This document shows, one piece after another, positions 58,591 through 64,000 of a stretch of DNA of 64,000 bases. Below the pieces are notes generated by a model that was given only the letters and a program-made list of their open reading frames with translations, was not told where the DNA came from and made no database searches. The position numbers and the translations under genes were made by a program. Origin of the DNA: Buchnera aphidicola (Myzocallis carpini) (GTDB lineage Bacteria > Pseudomonadota > Gammaproteobacteria > Enterobacterales > Enterobacteriaceae); NCBI RefSeq assembly GCF_964059025.1, contig NZ_OZ060376.1, positions 124,392 to 188,391 of the forward strand. Reading direction: 5' to 3'. Each line of letters starts with the position of its first letter. The stretch's first letter is position 1.

Positions 58591-61017
58591 ATGTTAATCA
58601 TACGGTGTATTTTATTACTTTTTTTTCTTTTTTATAGCAACATTTGTTTTGCTAGTACAGACATATATATTAAAAAAATAAATATTCTAGGTTTACATCA
58701 TATGTCTCAATTACATATTTTAGATGATTGCAAGATTTATTATGGACATTTAGTGGCTTATGATAGTATTAAAAAAAATATCTTAAAATTATATAAAACT
58801 GGTTTTTTTAATCATATTACTCTTTTACAAAAAAGAAACAAAATAATTATTTTATTTGAAGAAAAATATATTCTGAAAAATATTACTATTATTGGAAATA
58901 GAAAATTTAAAAAAAAAATTATATTAGATACTTTAAGATCTTTTGGTATTAGAAATGATAATTTTACAGAAAAAAAAAAATTATTTAAATTACAAAATAT
59001 AATTAAAAAATTATATAATAATATTGAAATGTATAATACAAAAATTAATATTCATTTTTGTTTTATAAAAAAAAAATACATTTTTTTAAAAATCAATATT
59101 ATTGAAGGAAGAAAATTTTTATTTCGAGATATTAATGTTTCTGGAAATAAATTTTTTTCTTATAAAAAAATTATTTCTTTTTTAAATTTTTATCCAGATT
59201 TATTTCAAAAATTTATTTTTCATCATAAAAAATATAATAATGTAAATTTTAAAAAACATTTAATATATTTAAAAAATTTATATTATACAAATGGATATAT
59301 TAGTTTTTTAGTAAAAAATATTCAGTTTTCCATTTTGAAACATAAAAAATATTTTTTAATATTTTTAAATATATTTGAAGGTTTACAGTATACACTTTCT
59401 TCTATAGTTCTTGATGGTAATTTTGGTAGATACCAAATAGATATTCAAAAAATCATCCATAATTCGAATTTACACCAAAAATACGATGTAAATCAAATAC
59501 TATTATTGCAAAAGAAAATAGAAAATTTTTTTGAAAATATAGGTTTTTTACAATGTAAAATTTTTTTAAAACCATTAATATTAAATATTAATAGTAGAAA
59601 AATTATTTTACATATTTATATTGATCTACAAAATAGATTTTTAATTAAAAAAATTGTGATCAATGGTAATAAAATAATTCACAATATAGATTTACATGGT
59701 GCTATGAAAAAAATTTTCGTTGGATCGTATGTAAATTTAAATATCATACAAGAAAGTAAAAAAAATATACGAAAAATAAATTACATTGATAATGTAGATA
59801 TTAAAATTATTAAAGATGATATAATTGGTAGTGATGTAAAGATTATCTATACTATTCGTGAAAAAAATCCAAATACTTTAAATATAAATTGTGGATATAG
59901 TACATTTAGTGGTTTAAATATACGTTTTCAATTAGATCATGATTATTGGATGGGATACAATATAAAATCTGTAATGCATATTATCCATAATAATTATCAT
60001 AATTATATTGATTTATTATACAAATACCAAGTTTTTTTACATAATGTTATTTTTAGTAATCGAATTTTCTATAATTATGTACAAAATAATATAAAAAATA
60101 TTTTATTTTATAAAAACAAAAATTATGGATTAGAAGAAAATATAAAATGCACTTTTTCGGAATATCAACATGTAAAATTAATTTTTGGATATATTGTAAA
60201 TAATATTTTAAATTTGAACAATGAGATTACATTATGGAAACATATTAAATTTCTCGAAAATAATATTCATGATTGTATTTTAGATTATAAAAAAAATTCG
60301 AACATTATGATTACATATATATGGAAATATAATAGTATTTTAGAAACTAATTTTCCTGATGCAGGAGTAAAATCGGTTCTTAATGTAAAATTTTCTTTAC
60401 CTGGTGGATTTAATAATTTTTACAAAATATCATTTTCTTTTGAAAAATATTTATCTCTTTTAAAATCGTTTAAGTATGTTTTACACACTTTTTTGAATAT
60501 GGGTTTTGGAAGTAATTTTCATAGAAACGATTTTCCTTTTTATGAAAATTTTTCTTTTCATGAAAATAATAATGTTCGTGGTTTTATGAATAATAGTATT
60601 GGTCCACGATGTATTAATTATAATGGTATGAATATAAATAAAAAATCTATAATCTTAGAATCTAATTCTTTGAAATCTAATTATTCTATTGGAGGGAATA
60701 TTTTTATTCTCAGTAAATTAGATTTAATAATACCGAATTTTTTTCTTTTAAATAAATATTATGACCATTATTTTGAAACCTCTTTATTTTTAGATTTTGG
60801 AAATTTATGGGATACCTTTTGGAAAAATACTATACGAAATGTATCTTATAAGATACATAATTATAATAATCCATATAATATGAATATTTCTACAGGTGTT
60901 CAAATAAAATGGATATCTCCTGTTGGACCAATCTCTTTATCTTATTCTTTTCCAGTATTATATACGAATAAAAATTCTTTAGAACCTTTACAATTTAATA
61001 TGAATTATCATTGGTAG
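58591..61017 (+). CDS. bamA: Outer membrane protein assembly factor BamA
   Basis: BamA inserts beta-barrel proteins into the outer membrane. From ATG 58591 the product has 808 residues (810 in E. coli). A signal peptide of about 22 residues ends at NICFAS, matching the E. coli length. Five POTRA-like domains follow, heavily Lys/Ile/Asn-rich, then the barrel with the signature VRGF at about residue 662 in NNVRGFMNNSIGPR and a C-terminal aromatic strand ending in Trp. In-frame starts at 58549 (TTG) and 58555 (ATG) would lengthen the leader. Its survival implies an outer membrane is still built even though murein genes are missing here. Confidence 0.95.
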   Translation: MLIIRCILLLFFLFYSNICFASTDIYIKKINILGLHHMSQLHILDDCKIYYGHLVAYDSIKKNILKLYKTGFFNHITLLQKRNKIIILFEEKYILKNITIIGNRKFKKKIILDTLRSFGIRNDNFTEKKKLFKLQNIIKKLYNNIEMYNTKINIHFCFIKKKYIFLKINIIEGRKFLFRDINVSGNKFFSYKKIISFLNFYPDLFQKFIFHHKKYNNVNFKKHLIYLKNLYYTNGYISFLVKNIQFSILKHKKYFLIFLNIFEGLQYTLSSIVLDGNFGRYQIDIQKIIHNSNLHQKYDVNQILLLQKKIENFFENIGFLQCKIFLKPLILNINSRKIILHIYIDLQNRFLIKKIVINGNKIIHNIDLHGAMKKIFVGSYVNLNIIQESKKNIRKINYIDNVDIKIIKDDIIGSDVKIIYTIREKNPNTLNINCGYSTFSGLNIRFQLDHDYWMGYNIKSVMHIIHNNYHNYIDLLYKYQVFLHNVIFSNRIFYNYVQNNIKNILFYKNKNYGLEENIKCTFSEYQHVKLIFGYIVNNILNLNNEITLWKHIKFLENNIHDCILDYKKNSNIMITYIWKYNSILETNFPDAGVKSVLNVKFSLPGGFNNFYKISFSFEKYLSLLKSFKYVLHTFLNMGFGSNFHRNDFPFYENFSFHENNNVRGFMNNSIGPRCINYNGMNINKKSIILESNSLKSNYSIGGNIFILSKLDLIIPNFFLLNKYYDHYFETSLFLDFGNLWDTFWKNTIRNVSYKIHNYNNPYNMNISTGVQIKWISPVGPISLSYSFPVLYTNKNSLEPLQFNMNYHW

Positions 61018-61050
61018 TATATTGTTAATAAAATATAAGGTTAATTTGTT

Positions 61051-61512
61051 TTGAAAAGACCATTTTTAAATTTTAATTTGCATAGTATTTTAAATTTAAT
61101 ACCTCATAGATACCCTTTTTTATTAATTGATAGAATTCTGTCTTATAAAAATCAAAATAGTATTCGAGTTTTAAAAAATATCAGTCTCAATGATCCATTA
61201 TTACAAGGTCATTTTCCGTCAAAATTTATTTTCCCTGGAGTATTAACCATAGAATCTATATCACAATCTGCAATAGCTTTATCATTGTTAAATCACCCAG
61301 AACATAATCATGCTCATGGTATTTATTGTATTATCGGTATTGAAAAAACAAGATTTAAAAAATTTATTATACCTGGTGATCAATTGATAATTACAGTCAC
61401 AATCAAAAAAGAATATAAAAATTTATTTTTTTTTAAAGGTTATGTTCATGTGAATAATGATCTTGTTTGTTATACAAATATTATATGTAAGTATGTTGTA
61501 AATATATTATAA
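61051..61512 (+). CDS. fabZ: 3-hydroxyacyl-[acyl-carrier-protein] dehydratase FabZ
   Basis: FabZ dehydrates 3-hydroxyacyl-ACP in fatty acid elongation. The 153-residue product (151 in E. coli) begins at TTG, with AAGG ten bases upstream. The catalytic His and Glu are in GHFPSKFIFPGVLTIES; E. coli has GHFPGKPIFPGV, so one of the motif prolines is Phe here. LIPHRYPFLLIDRI and FKKFIIPGDQL are family blocks. It lies between bamA and dnaE; skp, lpxD, lpxA, lpxB and rnhB of E. coli are missing. Confidence 0.94.
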   Translation: MKRPFLNFNLHSILNLIPHRYPFLLIDRILSYKNQNSIRVLKNISLNDPLLQGHFPSKFIFPGVLTIESISQSAIALSLLNHPEHNHAHGIYCIIGIEKTRFKKFIIPGDQLIITVTIKKEYKNLFFFKGYVHVNNDLVCYTNIICKYVVNIL

Positions 61513-61558
61513 ATTTAGTGCACGATATTATTATGAATATTTTGAAAGAATTTTAAAT

Positions 61559-64000
61559 ATGATGCAACCAAATTTTATACATTTATCTATTCGTAGTGAT
61601 TATTCTATTATTAGTGGTTTAAATAAACCAAAAGCATTGATTAAACAATCTTATTTATATAACATGCCAGCATTAGGTATAACTGATTATGGAAATTTGT
61701 ATGGAGTAATTAAATTTTATAAATATTCTATGAAATTTGGAATTAAACCAATTTTTGGAATAAAAATTAAAGTACAATTTTTATTTTCTACTTTTTTAAG
61801 TGAAATTAATATTTTAGCAACTAACGATATTGGATATAAAAATTTAATAATATTAGTTTCAAAAGCTCGTACGAAAAAAAATGATACATTTTTTTTAAAA
61901 GATGATATTGTAATTACTCAAGATTGTTTAGTAAAATATAGAACAGGTCTTATTATTCTTTCTGGTGGTTTTAATGGTGATTTTGGAAAAAATATTATTT
62001 ATAAAAACTATGAAATTATTGATCATTTTATATCTTTTTATAATCAATATTTTAAGAATTCGTATTATTTTGAAATTCATAGAACAAGTAGAATGTATGA
62101 AGAAATATATATACAATATGTTATCAAGCTATCTAAAATTTATAAAATTCCTATCGTTGCCACTAATGATGTTTGTTTTATAAATAAAAAAGATTTTTAT
62201 GTTCATAAAATTAAAGTATCCATTTATCAAGGTGTTTCAATTAATTCTGAAAAGTTTTATTATCAATATAGTCAAGAGCAGTATTTTAAAACTGAAAAAG
62301 AGATGTTAGATTTATTTTTTGATATTCCATCAGCTTTAAAAAATACTATAGAAATTGCAAAACGTTGTAATATTAGTATATCTACAGGAAATTACTTTAT
62401 TCCAAAATTTTGTACAAATTCTATAGATATAAAAGATTTTTTAATTACTAAAAGTGTTCAAGGAATGCAAATTCGTTTGAAAGAATTATATCAAAATCCT
62501 CAAGAGAGAAAAAAAATTTATAAAAAATATCAAGAAAGGTTATCTTTAGAATTAAATATTATTAATAAAATGAATTTTCCGAGTTATTTTTTAATTGTAA
62601 TGGAATTTATTCAATGGGCTAAAAAAAATGATATTCCTGTTGGTCCGGGAAGAGGTTCTGGAGCTGGTTCTTTGGTAGCTTATTCTTTAGGAATTACAGA
62701 ATTAGATCCTTTATCTTTTGATTTATTGTTTGAACGATTCTTAAATCCAGATAGAACATCTATGCCGGATTTTGACATTGATTTTTGCATGGAAAAAAGA
62801 GATTTAGTTATTGAGCATGTTGCGAGTGTTTATGGAAAAGATAAAGTATCTCAAATTATTACTTTTGGAACTATGTCTGCTAGATCTGTGATTAGAGATG
62901 TTGGAAGATCCTTAGGATATCCATATGGTTTTGTGAACAAAATTTCTCAATTAATACCATTAGATATTGGTATTACATTAGAAAAATCTTTATCGAAAGA
63001 ATTTGATTTGATTAAATTATATAAAAAAGATGTAGAGGTAAAAAAAATTATTGATATATCTAAAAAATTAGAAGGTGTGATTAGAAATACAGGGAAACAT
63101 GCTGGAGGTATTGTCATTGCTCCAAATAAATTAACTAATTTTACACCTTTACAACGCGATGATAATGATATTTTTGTTACGCAATTCGATAAAAATGATA
63201 TTGACTATGTTGGATTATTAAAATTTGATTTTTTAGGATTACGAACATTAACAATTATTCATTCATCTTTAAACATGATTAATAAGTATTTGCATCGCAA
63301 TAATCAAAAAAGGATTTTTTTAAATCAAATACCATTCAATGATACCAAAAGTTTTACTTTGTTAAAGACTGCGAAAACTATTGCAGTATTTCAATTAGAA
63401 TCTGAAGGGATGAGAGATTTAATTTTACGTTTGCAACCGGATTGTTTTGAAGATATTATTGCTTTAATCGCTCTTTTTAGACCGGGCCCTTTGCAATCAG
63501 GTATGGTAGATAATTTTATTAATCGTAAACATGGTAAAGAAATTATCTCTTATCCTGATCCAAAATGGCAGCATATATCTTTAAAACCTATTTTAGAATC
63601 TACATATGGTATTATTTTATATCAAGAACAAGTAATGAAAATTGCACAAGTATTATCTGGTTATACATTATCTAAAGCAGATATTTTGCAACGTGCAATG
63701 TCTAAAAAAAATTTCAAAGAAATGTCTAAACAACGTACATTTTTTCAAAATTCTGCTAAAAAAAAAGGTATTTCTACAGTATTATCAAGTAAAATTTTTG
63801 ATTTATTGGAAAAGTTTTCGGGTTATGGGTTTAATAAATCACATTCTGTTGCTTATGCATTAATATCATATCAAACATTGTGGATGAAAGCAAATTATCC
63901 AGAAGAATTTCTTGCTGCTGTTATGAATTCTGATATTGATAATACTGATAAAATTAAAGTTTTAATTAAAGAATGTTTAGATATGAAAATTATTATTGTT
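61559..64000 (+). CDS. dnaE: DNA polymerase III subunit alpha (3' end outside window)
   Basis: DnaE is the replicative polymerase subunit. The frame runs from ATG 61559 to the window end without a stop, giving 814 residues of about 1160. The start MMQPNFIHLSIRSDYS lines up with MSEPRFVHLRVHSDYS of E. coli. The PHP domain comes first, then the polymerase core: GPGRGSGAGSLVAY, the catalytic pair Asp406 and Asp408 in MPDFDIDFCMEKRD, TGKHAGGIVIAP, the third catalytic Asp in LLKFDFLGLRTL, FRPGPLQSGMVDNFI, and the start of the thumb/fingers region with GFNKSHSVAYALISYQT. I checked the frame at several points and it is unbroken. Confidence 0.97.
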   Translation, partial: MMQPNFIHLSIRSDYSIISGLNKPKALIKQSYLYNMPALGITDYGNLYGVIKFYKYSMKFGIKPIFGIKIKVQFLFSTFLSEINILATNDIGYKNLIILVSKARTKKNDTFFLKDDIVITQDCLVKYRTGLIILSGGFNGDFGKNIIYKNYEIIDHFISFYNQYFKNSYYFEIHRTSRMYEEIYIQYVIKLSKIYKIPIVATNDVCFINKKDFYVHKIKVSIYQGVSINSEKFYYQYSQEQYFKTEKEMLDLFFDIPSALKNTIEIAKRCNISISTGNYFIPKFCTNSIDIKDFLITKSVQGMQIRLKELYQNPQERKKIYKKYQERLSLELNIINKMNFPSYFLIVMEFIQWAKKNDIPVGPGRGSGAGSLVAYSLGITELDPLSFDLLFERFLNPDRTSMPDFDIDFCMEKRDLVIEHVASVYGKDKVSQIITFGTMSARSVIRDVGRSLGYPYGFVNKISQLIPLDIGITLEKSLSKEFDLIKLYKKDVEVKKIIDISKKLEGVIRNTGKHAGGIVIAPNKLTNFTPLQRDDNDIFVTQFDKNDIDYVGLLKFDFLGLRTLTIIHSSLNMINKYLHRNNQKRIFLNQIPFNDTKSFTLLKTAKTIAVFQLESEGMRDLILRLQPDCFEDIIALIALFRPGPLQSGMVDNFINRKHGKEIISYPDPKWQHISLKPILESTYGIILYQEQVMKIAQVLSGYTLSKADILQRAMSKKNFKEMSKQRTFFQNSAKKKGISTVLSSKIFDLLEKFSGYGFNKSHSVAYALISYQTLWMKANYPEEFLAAVMNSDIDNTDKIKVLIKECLDMKIIIV

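Noticed and set aside
1-64000. tRNA genes, rRNA genes, CRISPR arrays, insertion sequences, prophage or plasmid genes
   Set aside because: I looked for T-arm motifs, regularly spaced repeats, transposase or integrase motifs and found only the tmRNA; a weak tRNA could be missed without a covariance-model scan.

Overview
The window comes from an extremely A+T-rich, tightly packed genome with little intergenic DNA, no mobile elements and no CRISPR. Nearly every gene has a clear Escherichia coli orthologue of almost the same length, with Lys/Asn/Ile/Phe-rich codon use. The gene set and order (nuo cluster, prs/prfA/prmC, ackA-pta, nrd-gyrA, thrABC, aceEF-lpd, ftsZ-ftsA, ilvIH-dapD, rpsB-tsf-pyrH-frr-bamA-fabZ-dnaE) point to Buchnera aphidicola, the obligate aphid endosymbiont, and to a lineage with strong loss of cell-envelope genes. 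The organism call is an inference from sequence and synteny; no database search was possible.

Layout. 1-9527: respiratory complex I genes nuoG (5' end outside the window) to nuoN, plus strand. 9582-11848: a TerC/Alx-family membrane protein and folC. 11858-14907: prs (minus), then prfA and prmC. 14999-18371: ackA and pta. 18389-24677: a minus-strand block gyrA, nrdA, nrdB, yfaE. 24857-31527: an uncharacterised DUF2076-type protein, a 2-Cys peroxiredoxin, ung, a shortened grpE, nadK, tmRNA, grxD, rnt, ychF. 31573-36265: the threonine operon thrABC (minus). 36683-46767: truA, secA (frameshifted near its 5' end), guaC, aceE, aceF, lpd. 47032-55255: a minus-strand block map, dapD, ilvI, ilvH, rsmH, ftsA, ftsZ, erpA. 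55478-64000: rpsB, tsf, pyrH, frr, bamA, fabZ and the first 814 codons of dnaE.

How it works together. Pyruvate dehydrogenase feeds acetyl-CoA to Pta-AckA for ATP, and NADH goes to complex I. ThrABC, DapD and IlvIH are parts of essential amino acid supply to the host. The remaining genes cover replication, translation, ribosome rescue and basic redox and repair.

Most notable points: (1) secA is out of frame at a T8A7 tract and would need slippage, frameshifting or a sequence correction; (2) the division/murein cluster has collapsed so that rsmH lies directly upstream of ftsA, while ftsZ and ftsA look intact; (3) ispE, dxr and uppS are missing from the places where E. coli synteny predicts the first, and the frr-bamA interval predicts the other two, suggesting loss of isoprenoid/undecaprenol synthesis; (4) GrpE lacks its DnaK-contacting C-terminal domain; (5) very long poly(A) tracts sit inside intact genes; (6) the tmRNA encodes the tag AKQEKYALAA and has no encoded CCA. 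I found no clearly new multi-gene system; the best candidate for unusual biology is expression across A/T homopolymers.
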